Source: Thermococcus siculi (GTDB lineage Archaea; Methanobacteriota_B; Thermococci; Thermococcales; Thermococcaceae). From it: a DNA stretch of 64,000 nucleotides. The DNA is taken from contig NZ_CP015103.1 of assembly GCF_002214505.1 (NCBI RefSeq), positions 1 to 64,000 of the forward strand, in the 5' to 3' direction. This document shows positions 1-9,166 of this stretch, piece by piece. The notes beneath the pieces were generated by a model that was not told the DNA's origin, made no database searches, and saw only the letters and a program-made list of their open reading frames with translations. Each line of letters begins with the position of its first letter. Position 1 is the stretch's first letter. Position numbers and translations under genes: made by a program.

Positions 1-276
1 GGTTCCGAGGTTCTGGCGCCAGACTTTTGTTCCGAGGATGTCCGCTGGGAGTAAGTCTGGTGTAAATTGCACGCGCGTGTACTTCAAGCCTAGGACTCTT
101 CCAAAGGCTTTTGCGAGGAGGGTTTTGCCCAAGCCAGGGTAATCCTCGAAGAGGACGTTCCCGTTGACTAAAGCCGCCGCGAGCGTCTTCCTAACCACAA
201 CCTCATTCCCAATATAAACCGACGAGATTTCCTCGACTATGCCTTCAAGCGTTTTCGACGCCTCCTTCACATTCAT
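1..276 (-). CDS. MoxR-family AAA+ ATPase, N-terminal fragment
   Basis: The gene is cut by the left window edge, leaving the first 92 residues. The Walker A motif DYPGLGKT lies at about residues 45-52 and is followed by FTPDLLPADILG, the usual MoxR/RavA-type continuation. MoxR ATPases act as chaperone-like assembly factors and sit beside membrane and transglutaminase-like genes, as here. The ATG at 276 overlaps the stop of the upstream membrane-protein gene as ATGA and follows a GGGTGGGAGG ribosome-binding site, so the two are probably translationally coupled. The family call is firm; the substrate is unknown. Confidence 0.9.
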   Translation of the reverse strand, partial: MNVKEASKTLEGIVEEISSVYIGNEVVVRKTLAAALVNGNVLFEDYPGLGKTLLAKAFGRVLGLKYTRVQFTPDLLPADILGTKVWRQNLGT

Positions 277-1265
277 GCCTCCCACCCCATTAGAGACCTT
301 AACTCCCTGAGGACATCGTTCACGAGCCTCGTCCGCCTCTCAAGTTCAGCCCGCTCTATCCTCCTCCTTATCCAGAGCGGCGTCAATGGGGAAGTTCTCC
401 TCCCCTCGTAGTCCGCTATCGCTGAGACAATCCTCCCGAACCTCTCCCTGTCCCCGAAGAGTCCGGCCCCGTAGTAGCTTATGAAGGTGAGGAGGGGCCC
501 CTTCTTCCCGCGAACCACGAAGTCCTCTATGGCCCTCCTGGCCTCCCCCATCTCCGGTCCCAGCCTCTCGATGGTCTTGGCCTCGTGCCTCTTCCACTGG
601 GAGAGCAGGTAGTCCTCAGGGTCCTTCTCGGCGACGTAGGAGTAGGCTATGCTCCCCGCTATCGCAACCCCGAGGACGAGGACGAGCCACTCCCCGTAGA
701 AGACGAGTTCCGGATGTGACTCCGCCAGTGTCCCCCTGACCGAGGCGTAGAGGCCCAGCACGCCGCCGAGGAGGCCTATGCCTAGTAGGTTTCTCTCGAC
801 GGGTTCGGCCCAGGGGTGCCTCTCGGCCATCCCAGCAACGGCGTATCCAATGAGGAAGGCGGTCCCCGCGTAGCTGAAGACGCTCCCGTATCCTTTGAGG
901 GGGGGAAGCCTTGAGAGTCCGTAGAATGCTATGAAAAGGCCCGCCCCCCTGGTGATGTGGGCGTGGCTCTCAAGCGAGGGGGCCATGAAAGCTATCCCAG
1001 CCCCAAGGAGCACCGTTCCGAGGGCGAGGTTCCATCCTTCGACGGGGAGGAAGAAAACGGCCACCGCGGGTCCAAGGACCCTCAGGAACCTCGCGTGGAC
1101 ATCCCTGCCGGTTCCCTCTGCGATATCCCCCGCCGTCAGGAACAGGGCCAGGATAAGCGACGGGATCCTGAGGGGAGCCAGCGGCTCTATGCCTGAGGAG
1201 ATGGCAAAGATAAGCGCAACGGCACCGAGGTATATTCCGATTCTCCCCCAGTTGACTTTAAACAA
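273..1265 (-). CDS. Multi-pass membrane protein of a MoxR/transglutaminase operon
   Basis: About 330 residues. The N-terminal two thirds carry roughly seven hydrophobic segments, and the C-terminal third is a charged cytoplasmic tail rich in Arg and Glu. I do not recognise a named family. It lies between the large transglutaminase-like surface protein (17-nt overlap if a GTG at 1274 is used) and the MoxR ATPase (ATGA overlap), so all three are likely one transcript. I prefer the TTG start at 1265 because GGGGGTGA lies five bases upstream; GTG 1274 is the alternative. Confidence 0.75.
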   Translation of the reverse strand: MFKVNWGRIGIYLGAVALIFAISSGIEPLAPLRIPSLILALFLTAGDIAEGTGRDVHARFLRVLGPAVAVFFLPVEGWNLALGTVLLGAGIAFMAPSLESHAHITRGAGLFIAFYGLSRLPPLKGYGSVFSYAGTAFLIGYAVAGMAERHPWAEPVERNLLGIGLLGGVLGLYASVRGTLAESHPELVFYGEWLVLVLGVAIAGSIAYSYVAEKDPEDYLLSQWKRHEAKTIERLGPEMGEARRAIEDFVVRGKKGPLLTFISYYGAGLFGDRERFGRIVSAIADYEGRRTSPLTPLWIRRRIERAELERRTRLVNDVLRELRSLMGWEA

Positions 1266-4200
1266 GGCACTCACCCCCGACCAGCTCGAGAAGCGAGCGG
1301 TAGAACCTCAGGAACTCCCCCCTCGACAGGCCCACGGTACTGTACTTGGCCCTCTCGAATATCTCGGTTATTGCCTCGAGCGGCTCCCACGGGTACATCC
1401 TGTCCATTAGCTCCTTGGCTATCTCCCTGGGCGTCATCCTCTCAACCTCCAGTTCCCTTCCCGCCCATCTCAGGAAGCACCTCTCGTAGTAGTCCACCAC
1501 GGCCTCGTCGTACTCCCTCACGACCTTCACACCGGCCCTCTCGACGCTCTCCCCGCACCTCGCCTCCACGACGTGCTCCCCCGCCGGAAGAACCAGCTGG
1601 AATTCCCTTCCCTTCCCGACCGGTTTCCCATCCACGTAGAGTTCCGGGGTTTCATCGCACTCGACGCTGATCTCCACTTTCTCCCCCTCCCGGAAGACCG
1701 GAATTCCGCCGGTGAAGATTATCTTCAGCGCCCTCCCCCTTGGGGCCTCTTCCCGCCCCCTTCTCACGAGGTAGTACCTGAGGATCAAACCCCCTATCAG
1801 AACCGCGATGCCTATGTACAACCACGGTATCTTCCTCTTCCGCGATATCACCACGTAGAAAGTTTCGTTGGCGGGCAGGTAGTAGCCGGCGCCTTCGAAC
1901 GTAACGGTCACGCTCGTGTTGAGGCTTTCCTCCGGAACGGGGACTTCCACCACCGCCACTCCCGAGGCGTTCGTGGTCACGATAGCGGTCACGTTTTCCA
2001 CGCTCACGGCCAGCCTCGCCCCGCTCAGCGGCTCCCCGAGGCTGTTGAGGGCCTTAACCCTGATTGGAACCGTCGTCTCGCCCTCGACCCTTTCGTCCAG
2101 GAGTTCCAGCCTGACCGGTGAGATCACGGTTATCCCCATTCTGCCGAGGATGTACGCCCCGAAGCGGAACTCGAGGGTTCTCTCGCCCGGATTCAGGAAC
2201 GGTTCGATGAACAGGCTGAAGCTCCCGTTCGAGACCTCCACCTCGTACTCCCTGTCCGGGAAGATATATGCTTTGATCGTGGCGTTCTCAACACCGAGGA
2301 GCCTTCCGCTCACGGTAACCGGCGCCCCAAGCGTGGCGTTTATGTTCCCTGGAACCATCAGGAGCACGGTTCGAACCTCCGTCTTGGCGGAGCTCTCCGT
2401 GTAGTAATCGCCCCCGGCGTAGCGGAACTCGACGGTGTGTTCCTCTATGCCCCCAACAGATATCTCGACCCTGAACGTGCCGTCGGTGGAGGTGTTGACG
2501 CTCCCCGCGGGTTTTCCGTCTATGGAGTAGGTGACGGTGGCGTTGGCCAGTGCCTCCCCACCGGCCGTCGTGAGGCTTCCCGCAATCGTCACGTTCCCCG
2601 GCGGCGCGAGGATCCTTTCGGGGACCCTAATCTCGGATAAGCCGATTATCCTCACCAGCTCGGAGGTGTAGCTGGGCATCAGCGGGCCTCCGGCTCTGGG
2701 GACGTACTGGAGGTCTATCGATGATAACCCGGCCCGGAGATACCTGGGGAGGGTCAGGTTGAGAGTGAACTTGCCGTCGCTCACGTTCCCAACCCCGAGG
2801 AGAATGAACCTTCTTGATACGATGCTCGCGTAGACGTAGCCGTTCTCTGCGGGGGAGTTCGACTCCCTTCCCCTGACGGTTCCTGAAACTGTGAGCTTGC
2901 TCCCCGCCAGTAATTTCTCCGGGACGTCCCCCCGGGGGATGGCCGAGTCGTAGACGAAGACCGGAAGGACAACCGGGTAGGTTCTGCTCCCGTTGGAGAC
3001 ATCCACCCTGACCATGTGCCAGCCGAGTTTGTCGCCCGGTTTGGGGGCTATCTTGAGCAGTATGACCCCGGCGGGAGGTTTGGTGGAAGCCGGACCGGTG
3101 TAGATTACGTTGTCGACGAGGGGGGAGTCCGTTGACACGTTGTCGGGACGGAACCCCGCGAATTTGATGTTCACCCACGTGGGGCTGTTCACCCGCACCC
3201 CAACCACAGACAGCTCCGGGGCTATCGAGACATTGTCCCTAACGTTGACCCTGACTGCCCCAACGGCGTTTGAACCGTCGCTGGTCGAGGCATTGATCAG
3301 GACTACGTAGCTGCCCGGCTTTCCAAATGGTCCCACCGGAACCTCGAAGGTTCCTGCTTCCCCGGTTTTGAAGAGTTCCCTCCCCTCCCAGTCCATAACG
3401 CGCAGGGTGGCGTTTTCCCCCCACACGTCCCAGAACCTCACCTTAACGCTGGCGCTCTCGTTGGGTCCCAGGGTCAGTTCCTTCGTGTCGACGTGAAGCT
3501 CAAAGGGTCTGAAGACGTTCGTATCGGGGTGAAGGGGATCGAAGGTGAGCCAGCCGGCGCCTTCGAAGTACACCTCTACCCAGTAGCTCCTGTTCTTCTC
3601 CGTTACGGTCTGCTCCTCGGGAGTGGCGTTTATGTAGAAGCCCTCGACGAGCCTCGACGGCAGTCCGTTCAGCCTCGCGAGAATGGCAAACGCGGTGGCG
3701 AAGTCGTATGATGTCCCTTCCTTTGACTGGAACAGGAACCAGTGGAGTCTATCGGCTCCTCCCGGTGGGGTGGCGTTCTCGTTGAGCTGGAAGTTTCCCC
3801 TGAGGTACTCTTCGATCAGCAGTGCCCTCTCGTAGTCGGACGTTGCCCCCGCTGTTATCCTCCTGGCCAGGTTCACGAGCGCCTCATCCGCAGGCGCGTT
3901 CATGTAGTCGGTCAAGTTCCCCGCGGTGAGGTTGAGGAGGTATGGAACGTCGAAGGTGTACCTGACGGCGGTGAACCCGTAGGAGGTGACGTTGAGTCCC
4001 TCAAAGAGGTTGTACTCGGGAATTGCGCTCACGCCGGTTGCATCGACCCTCACCGTGTGCAGAGACGTGAAGAGCGGTCCGCTCACCGGCTTGGAGAGAA
4101 CGACCCAAACCCTGTCGGTCTCCGTGTGATGGGGCACCCCGACCTCTGGAGGCGCCACGACGTTGGTCGGAACCCTTGTGACGTTTCCTGTTCTCCACTC

Positions 4201-4470
4201 CCCGTTCACATAGACCGAGTAAACCCTCGCGCGGAGGTAGTGAACGTGGGAAGCCCCCGTAACGTTTAACCTTATTCCCTCCCAGTAGGGTTTCTCCACG
4301 GGCAGGTTCCCGGTGGTGTTGTTTCCGGCTGGTAGCTCCGGGGAGAAAATGTCCTCGAGGGGCGTGGTGTTGGGCGGCACCACAACCAAAGCTGGCCCAA
4401 GGACGAGGGAAGCGATGAGGAAGGATAGCAGAGTCAGGGTGAGAAAGGCGACGTATTTCCGCCCTACCAT
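1258..4470 (-). CDS. Large membrane-anchored transglutaminase-like surface protein, probably catalytically dead
   Basis: About 1070 residues. An N-terminal membrane segment is followed by an ectodomain with many N-glycosylation sequons, a transglutaminase-like core at about residues 235-310, several Ig-like beta repeats, a second membrane segment near residue 900 (IPWLYIGIAVLIGGL) and a C-terminal DUF4129-like tail (YYERCFLRWAG...MTPREIAKEL). The core keeps ATAFAILARLNGLPSR and GWLTFDP, but the usual Cys is Ser (GTSYDFATA) and the usual His before W-V-E is replaced (RSYWVEVY). The ATG at 4470 is chosen because the TATA box at 4494-4503 puts the transcript start almost on it; GTG 4488 is the alternative. 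It leads the operon with the membrane protein and MoxR. Confidence 0.85.
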   Translation of the reverse strand: MVGRKYVAFLTLTLLSFLIASLVLGPALVVVPPNTTPLEDIFSPELPAGNNTTGNLPVEKPYWEGIRLNVTGASHVHYLRARVYSVYVNGEWRTGNVTRVPTNVVAPPEVGVPHHTETDRVWVVLSKPVSGPLFTSLHTVRVDATGVSAIPEYNLFEGLNVTSYGFTAVRYTFDVPYLLNLTAGNLTDYMNAPADEALVNLARRITAGATSDYERALLIEEYLRGNFQLNENATPPGGADRLHWFLFQSKEGTSYDFATAFAILARLNGLPSRLVEGFYINATPEEQTVTEKNRSYWVEVYFEGAGWLTFDPLHPDTNVFRPFELHVDTKELTLGPNESASVKVRFWDVWGENATLRVMDWEGRELFKTGEAGTFEVPVGPFGKPGSYVVLINASTSDGSNAVGAVRVNVRDNVSIAPELSVVGVRVNSPTWVNIKFAGFRPDNVSTDSPLVDNVIYTGPASTKPPAGVILLKIAPKPGDKLGWHMVRVDVSNGSRTYPVVLPVFVYDSAIPRGDVPEKLLAGSKLTVSGTVRGRESNSPAENGYVYASIVSRRFILLGVGNVSDGKFTLNLTLPRYLRAGLSSIDLQYVPRAGGPLMPSYTSELVRIIGLSEIRVPERILAPPGNVTIAGSLTTAGGEALANATVTYSIDGKPAGSVNTSTDGTFRVEISVGGIEEHTVEFRYAGGDYYTESSAKTEVRTVLLMVPGNINATLGAPVTVSGRLLGVENATIKAYIFPDREYEVEVSNGSFSLFIEPFLNPGERTLEFRFGAYILGRMGITVISPVRLELLDERVEGETTVPIRVKALNSLGEPLSGARLAVSVENVTAIVTTNASGVAVVEVPVPEESLNTSVTVTFEGAGYYLPANETFYVVISRKRKIPWLYIGIAVLIGGLILRYYLVRRGREEAPRGRALKIIFTGGIPVFREGEKVEISVECDETPELYVDGKPVGKGREFQLVLPAGEHVVEARCGESVERAGVKVVREYDEAVVDYYERCFLRWAGRELEVERMTPREIAKELMDRMYPWEPLEAITEIFERAKYSTVGLSRGEFLRFYRSLLELVGGECLV

Positions 4471-4493
4471 GATGGTCTCTACTTCCACCGCCG

Positions 4494-4503
4494 CTTATAT
4501 AAG
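4494..4503 (-). promoter_or_regulatory. TATA box of the transglutaminase-MoxR operon
   Basis: CTTATATAAG is a clear archaeal TATA element. Its centre is about 28 bases upstream of ATG 4470, which predicts a leaderless or nearly leaderless mRNA. Confidence 0.65.
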
Positions 4504-4594
4504 GCTTTTCATCAGTGCATATCTCTGGGCATCATGGTACCCTTCCTCCAAAACCCTTAACTACCCCCGAAGCGTTCCCCGTTCTGGTGGTACA

Positions 4595-5377
4595 ATGAAC
4601 TTCGATGGGAAACCCCTCATAGGGATGGTTCACCTCAAGCCCCTCCCCGGTTCCTACCTCTACGACGGTGACCTCGATGCCCTCATCGATGCCGCCGTGA
4701 GGGACGCGGAAGCTTTAGAGAGGGCCGGCTTCGACGCGATCATGGTGGAGAACTTCGGCGACGTGCCCTTCCCGAAGTACGTTGACAAGACCACCGTTGC
4801 CGCTTTCACCGCCGTCGCCAAGGCAATCTGCGACGAAGTCTCCCTTCCGCTCGGCATCAACGTCCTCCGCAACGATGGGATAGCCGCTTACTCCATAGCC
4901 TATGCCGTAAAAGCCGACTTCATAAGGGTGAACGTGCTGAGCGGCGTCGCCTACACCGACCAGGGGATAATAGAGGGCATAGCCCACGAGCTGGCCCGCT
5001 TAAGAAGGCTCCTTCCGAGCAAGATTCGGGTCTTCGCCGACGTCCACGTCAAGCACGCCGTCCACTTCGGGGATTTCGAGGACTCCATTAGGGACACCGT
5101 GGAGCGCGGCCTCGCCGACGCCATCGTCGTGAGCGGGAAGGCGACGGGGAAACCCGTTGACATCGAGAGGCTTGCGCTGGCGAAGAAGGTCTCACCGGTT
5201 CCGGTCATAGTCGGCTCTGGAACGACATACGACAACCTTCCTACCCTCTGGCCCCACGCCGATGGCTTCATAGTCGGTACGTGGATAAAGCGCGACGGAA
5301 AGGTGGAGAACGAGGTCTCCCTTGAAAGGGCAAGGAAGCTGGTCGAGCTTGCGAATAAACTCCGGGGTGGAGAATAA
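4595..5377 (+). CDS. BtpA/SgcQ-family TIM-barrel protein
   Basis: 260 residues. The opening LIGMVHLKPLPGS, the internal MVENFGDVPF, RVNVLSGVAYTDQG, FADVHVKHA and VGSGTTYDN motifs are those of the BtpA family, a (beta/alpha)8 fold named for a cyanobacterial photosystem I biogenesis factor. In archaea the role is unknown and is unlikely to be photosynthetic; nucleoside or sugar-phosphate chemistry is often guessed. The ATG at 4595 follows GGTGGTACA and gives the normal family N-terminus. The reading frame is open a further 94 codons upstream without any family similarity. Confidence 0.88.
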   Translation: MNFDGKPLIGMVHLKPLPGSYLYDGDLDALIDAAVRDAEALERAGFDAIMVENFGDVPFPKYVDKTTVAAFTAVAKAICDEVSLPLGINVLRNDGIAAYSIAYAVKADFIRVNVLSGVAYTDQGIIEGIAHELARLRRLLPSKIRVFADVHVKHAVHFGDFEDSIRDTVERGLADAIVVSGKATGKPVDIERLALAKKVSPVPVIVGSGTTYDNLPTLWPHADGFIVGTWIKRDGKVENEVSLERARKLVELANKLRGGE

Positions 5378-5634
5378 TCGGTTTTACGTTCATCTCGATC
5401 GAATTTTATTTTCCGAAAGTCTTATTACCCTAAAATGTGTAATTAGTGGGGTAAGGAATCATACAAAGCTGTCTCGCTGTTCTTTTCCGCGAGTCGGTTT
5501 TGTCGGGGAGAGGATGAAGTTGCAGTTGGTCACAACGAATGCACTCGACTTGTGCTGGCTTATACTGCTCCATGTATTAAGCGATATCTTATTTTCGCCA
5601 TTTTTAGGCGACCATCATAGAGGGGGAATACCGT

Positions 5635-7215
5635 ATGAAGTTTAGAGCTTTTGTAGTGGTTTATATCTTGCTGGGCGCCATAATCCCTCTTGGATTCGCA
5701 GGCTCGGGGCTTTTTGATGAGATGCCCTATCCCGTCCCCCTGCTTCTGCTCTCCAAGGAGGAATACAGCCCCCTTGGTCTTACGCAGACATACATGGTGA
5801 ATTATTCCACTCCAACACTTTCCGTACCCGGTAGGAACGTCGAAGGGATCGCTATAAGACAAGACTTTGGAATATGTCCTCAAAGTGATTCTCCTGGATA
5901 TTATTGGACATACATTAAAGTGTATATCGGATATTATCCCGGCAACGCATCGGAGACATATTTCATCGAAAATCGGGAATTCCTCCCTACCCAGTTAAAG
6001 GACAGTGAATACACGAGTACGGATGGGATAGACACCACTCAAAATGAGATATTAGCGTCCTCAGACACTGTTTTCGGCTACAAGCAGATAATCATGCACA
6101 AGAACCTTGACTACGATGGAAAAGTTAGCTTTGGGAGGAAGGATGCGTATTTGCGCTATTGGCTCCTCGCCGGACCTCGGAAGAGGTATCTCATACATGT
6201 GGAGGCCTATTATCCAATTGAATCATATGGAATCACCGCAAAGTACGCTGACGAAATCAAGGGGTGCAACCCGGAGTCTATTATCCCCAAACTCCTGGAG
6301 AGGTATCTAAAAAAGATCCCCCAGAGCGGGATCGATGTTAACAGTGATTTGGGCCTTACACAACCCTCTGGGACAACAAGTTCTCCAAACACAACATCCC
6401 CACGTGATGGGGGAAGAAAGAAAGTACCCACCCCTCAAACTGCGGGCAAAAAGCTGGGATCGCGCTCGGTTGTCCTCGACAGTGAAGCCAAATCGCGCAT
6501 GGAGGAGACCCTCAAAAGGCTGTCTTCCCTGTCAGGGGGAGAGGTTGAAATCGAAAAGATCAGGACACCTGAGGGAGAGATAATCAAAGTTATCAATAAG
6601 AATGCCAACGCGGAAGGCTCTGCCCTCAGGTTTAAGCTCAAGTACTACGGCAACAAATACGTTCTGGATAAGGTCGTCGATGGGTCTCTGGACAGGCTGA
6701 ACGACCTCGTTGGGAAGTACCTGCCCGGGGTGAACCTGTGGAAGGACTACGTCAAGGCCTACAAGGACAGCCAGCTTTTCCAGGGAAAAGAAGCAACGCA
6801 GAAAACTATGATGGATCTTCATGTGAGCAAAAAGGCAGCCGAGAACTACAACCAGATGTCAGGTATAGAAGGAAGGGAGCTTGAGGTTTCGCCTTACAAA
6901 AACGCAGTCCCGACGGGCATCCTCACAAAACCCATAGAGAGCACTCTTCAGGCCATGGGGGTTGCGATAAAGAAGACTCAGGCAGAGAACTATGAGTGGG
7001 AGTACCGGAAGACGGCCGAGATAGCGCTCCGCTACAAGAATGCCGGGCTGAAGTACCGCAACATAATCAGAGAAACCATAAGAGAGATGGCGGACACCAC
7101 ACAGGGAATGAACAGGGTCAACATGCTCAACCGCTACTCACAGGGGGACTACAAGGATCAGGAGGCCAGGGTAAGGCTCTACTTCAACGAACTCTTTGGG
7201 GAGGGGGTAATATGA
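5635..7215 (+). CDS. Secreted protein of unknown function, first gene of a five-gene block
   Basis: 526 residues with an N-terminal signal peptide (MKFRAFVVVYILLGAIIPLG). The first half looks like a beta-rich extracytoplasmic domain with aromatic repeats. A Ser/Thr/Pro-rich linker near residues 235-270 leads to a helical, Lys/Glu-rich C-terminal half. I recognise no family. The first part is AT-richer than its neighbours, which may indicate recent acquisition. Its stop overlaps the next start as ATGA. The 257 bases before it hold no gene I can support, only AT-rich sequence and a weak TTACCC/GGGTAA inverted repeat. Confidence 0.75.
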   Translation: MKFRAFVVVYILLGAIIPLGFAGSGLFDEMPYPVPLLLLSKEEYSPLGLTQTYMVNYSTPTLSVPGRNVEGIAIRQDFGICPQSDSPGYYWTYIKVYIGYYPGNASETYFIENREFLPTQLKDSEYTSTDGIDTTQNEILASSDTVFGYKQIIMHKNLDYDGKVSFGRKDAYLRYWLLAGPRKRYLIHVEAYYPIESYGITAKYADEIKGCNPESIIPKLLERYLKKIPQSGIDVNSDLGLTQPSGTTSSPNTTSPRDGGRKKVPTPQTAGKKLGSRSVVLDSEAKSRMEETLKRLSSLSGGEVEIEKIRTPEGEIIKVINKNANAEGSALRFKLKYYGNKYVLDKVVDGSLDRLNDLVGKYLPGVNLWKDYVKAYKDSQLFQGKEATQKTMMDLHVSKKAAENYNQMSGIEGRELEVSPYKNAVPTGILTKPIESTLQAMGVAIKKTQAENYEWEYRKTAEIALRYKNAGLKYRNIIRETIREMADTTQGMNRVNMLNRYSQGDYKDQEARVRLYFNELFGEGVI

Positions 7216-8540
7216 AGGGAAAAGTCCTCATTCTTCTCATTATTCTGATAGGGGGCTACCTCTACGTAGGCGGCTACATCAAAATCCCCGACAACCTCGG
7301 TCCGGACAACAGTCCATACCCTCCCGATGGAGGTTCAAATTCTGGAGGCTTCAGTACTGGAGAAGTTGCCCAGGGTCTCAGAGGGGCTATGATAGATATG
7401 GGCGCTTCGGACGCTTACGTTTCCCTTTCGGGTGAGAGGACGCTCGTCCAGTTTGAGGCCCCTGCCGTGGACGAGGCCCTCATGGGCATGGCATACGAGG
7501 TGGCAAAGAAGGCCTACGAAACCAACCCGGCAAAGGAAGTCAGGGTGGAGGCATATTATCTCGGAGAGCCAGTTCTGGGTCTCACCGTGAGCAACGGCGA
7601 CTTTGATAACCCTGAATTCGAGGACATAAGAAGGCCGAGGTTCAGGGTGGAATCCGACCTGGGTATCTTCGATGTGCTTGTCCACAACGTTGCGATTACC
7701 AATGAAACCGCCAGCGTCACTCTCGAGTATCTCGCCGACGAGGAGGGCTTCTGGAAGGACTACTTTGCGATGGCTTTCCTCATCCTTGAGGACGCCCCAT
7801 GGGTTAAGGAGGTTTCAATAACATACCTCGCTGACAACGGGAGCTTAACCGTGTCTACTTCAAGCGATGACCTATTAAAGCTCCATTCGGGAGAAATCAC
7901 GGCGGAGGAGCTTCCCAGCATAGTCCATGTGAGCGTTGGAAATACTGGTGAGGGCAGTGGGTCTAAATGTGCTTCAAACAAGGAAGACGCCTACAAACTC
8001 TTCGTCCAGGCCTACAACAACGTCACCTCCCTTCAATCTTCAGGGGCCAGCGATGAGGAGATTCAGAAAGCCTATGCGAAATACCAAGAGGCAAAGGCCT
8101 GCTATGAATCGTTCCTGACCACGACGACTTCTGCGACTTCCGGTGTGGAGATGGGCGAAATCAAGATCGTGACCCTTGATACTGAGGGAGCAGCGGGGGT
8201 AAAGTTCTCCACGGGCGAGATGAAGGGCTTCGACGAGATACAAAGCGACACATGGGAAAAGGTCGACCTCTTGGTTGAGCCGTGGTGCGTTGATTACCCG
8301 GCCCTGCTCGGCCACTGGATAGACCTCGGCGAGGGGAGCCTCGATAGCCTGGACCCGAGTGCTGTTCCGACATCTGGCTACCCTGTGGACGAGGTCAGCG
8401 GAGAGATAAGGGCGGGCCACGTCTACGTGAACCTCAACTCCGATGGAACGCTTACGGCCTTTGAGCTCGTCTCCCACGAGAAGACCGGTGACTGCTCCCA
8501 CAGGATAACTATAAGGTATGCGAACCTTGGAGGGGGCTGA
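7212..8540 (+). CDS. Secreted or membrane-anchored protein of unknown function
   Basis: 442 residues. A hydrophobic N-terminus (VLILLIILIGGYLYVGGYI) is probably an uncleaved anchor, followed by a Pro/Gly/Ser linker, a beta/alpha domain at about residues 55-130, an acidic second domain and a third domain after a Thr-rich linker (FLTTTTSATS). The segment DAYVSLSGERTLVQFEAP followed by a long helix resembles [18 protein letters not shown] in the lipoprotein encoded at 9167, so the two may share a repeated domain. Coupled to the upstream gene by ATGA and overlapped at its 3' end by the small ORF at 8518. Confidence 0.75.
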   Translation: MKGKVLILLIILIGGYLYVGGYIKIPDNLGPDNSPYPPDGGSNSGGFSTGEVAQGLRGAMIDMGASDAYVSLSGERTLVQFEAPAVDEALMGMAYEVAKKAYETNPAKEVRVEAYYLGEPVLGLTVSNGDFDNPEFEDIRRPRFRVESDLGIFDVLVHNVAITNETASVTLEYLADEEGFWKDYFAMAFLILEDAPWVKEVSITYLADNGSLTVSTSSDDLLKLHSGEITAEELPSIVHVSVGNTGEGSGSKCASNKEDAYKLFVQAYNNVTSLQSSGASDEEIQKAYAKYQEAKACYESFLTTTTSATSGVEMGEIKIVTLDTEGAAGVKFSTGEMKGFDEIQSDTWEKVDLLVEPWCVDYPALLGHWIDLGEGSLDSLDPSAVPTSGYPVDEVSGEIRAGHVYVNLNSDGTLTAFELVSHEKTGDCSHRITIRYANLGGG

Positions 8541-8667
8541 GACGGAACCTCTGACAGGATTACACGTCCTCGGCCCGCTTCTGGGCCTTTTCCTGCTTTT
8601 GGCAGTTGGAGTGTTTCTCTTTCTGTTCGCAAAGCTGGCTTTCAGGCTCATCAGGGGGCTTGTTTGA
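8518..8667 (+). CDS. Small single-span membrane protein (49 aa)
   Basis: ATG at 8518, preceded by AAGG, opens a 49-residue frame whose middle is an uninterrupted hydrophobic run (VLGPLLGLFLLLAVGV, then FLFLF), followed by Lys/Arg residues (KLAFRLIRG). It overlaps the 3' end of the preceding gene by 23 bases and stops 4 bases before the next gene, leaving no spare DNA. Position, topology and lack of an alternative use for the sequence support a real gene. Function unknown; a small membrane partner of the block is an inference. Confidence 0.55.
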   Translation: MRTLEGAETEPLTGLHVLGPLLGLFLLLAVGVFLFLFAKLAFRLIRGLV

Positions 8668-8671
8668 TGGT

Positions 8672-9148
8672 ATGGAAAAAAACTGGAAGGTGTTTAGGAT
8701 GGAGAGAGTAGTTTACGTTATACCGAACTTGGATTACCACAAGGGATTCCTCAAGAGCGCCCTGGTGAACCTGGTTGTGACCAACCAGAGGATAATCGTC
8801 GCCCACGTGAAGAAGGAGATGATTCAGAAGGCTCAGGAGGAGGCGAAAGCTAGAGGAGATGGCTTCTTTGAGAAGCTCTCTTCCGGCTGGACGATGCACG
8901 AGCGCTATTACGATATGTCCCCGGAGGACGTTCTTAAGGAAACCCCGGAGAACTTCTCGATTCCTCTGAATGGGATAAAGGAGGTCAAGCTCAAGGGCGG
9001 CGACATCGATGCGGGCAAAAAGGACGAGATGGAGATAAAGTGGCGGGAGAAAAGCAAGTTCTCCGGGGACATGAACCAGGGGGAGGTAAAGAAGAAGCTC
9101 TCCGACCTCGGCGTTAAGGTCAAGGGAGGGGGCTTCTTTGGGTTTTGA
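8672..9148 (+). CDS. PH-like (bPH/GRAM-type) domain protein
   Basis: 158 residues with no signal peptide. The pattern ALVNLVVTNQRIIVAHV early on and IPLNGIKEVKLKGG later is typical of bacterial/archaeal PH-like domains, where a 'TNqRlil' strand and an 'IPLxxIxxV' strand bracket the barrel. A charged helical insertion lies between them and the C-terminus is Lys/Gly-rich, ending GGGFFGF. Presumably cytoplasmic and membrane-associated. It is the only non-exported member of the 5635-9880 block. The ATG at 8672 follows the small membrane gene by four bases. Confidence 0.65.
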   Translation: MEKNWKVFRMERVVYVIPNLDYHKGFLKSALVNLVVTNQRIIVAHVKKEMIQKAQEEAKARGDGFFEKLSSGWTMHERYYDMSPEDVLKETPENFSIPLNGIKEVKLKGGDIDAGKKDEMEIKWREKSKFSGDMNQGEVKKKLSDLGVKVKGGGFFGF

Positions 9149-9166
9149 AGATAAAGGGGTGGAAAA

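Noticed and set aside
4508-4545. Second C/D box sRNA on the minus strand (CTGATGA, ATGATGC)
   Set aside because: Boxes are incomplete and out of order; D boxes at proper distances are absent.
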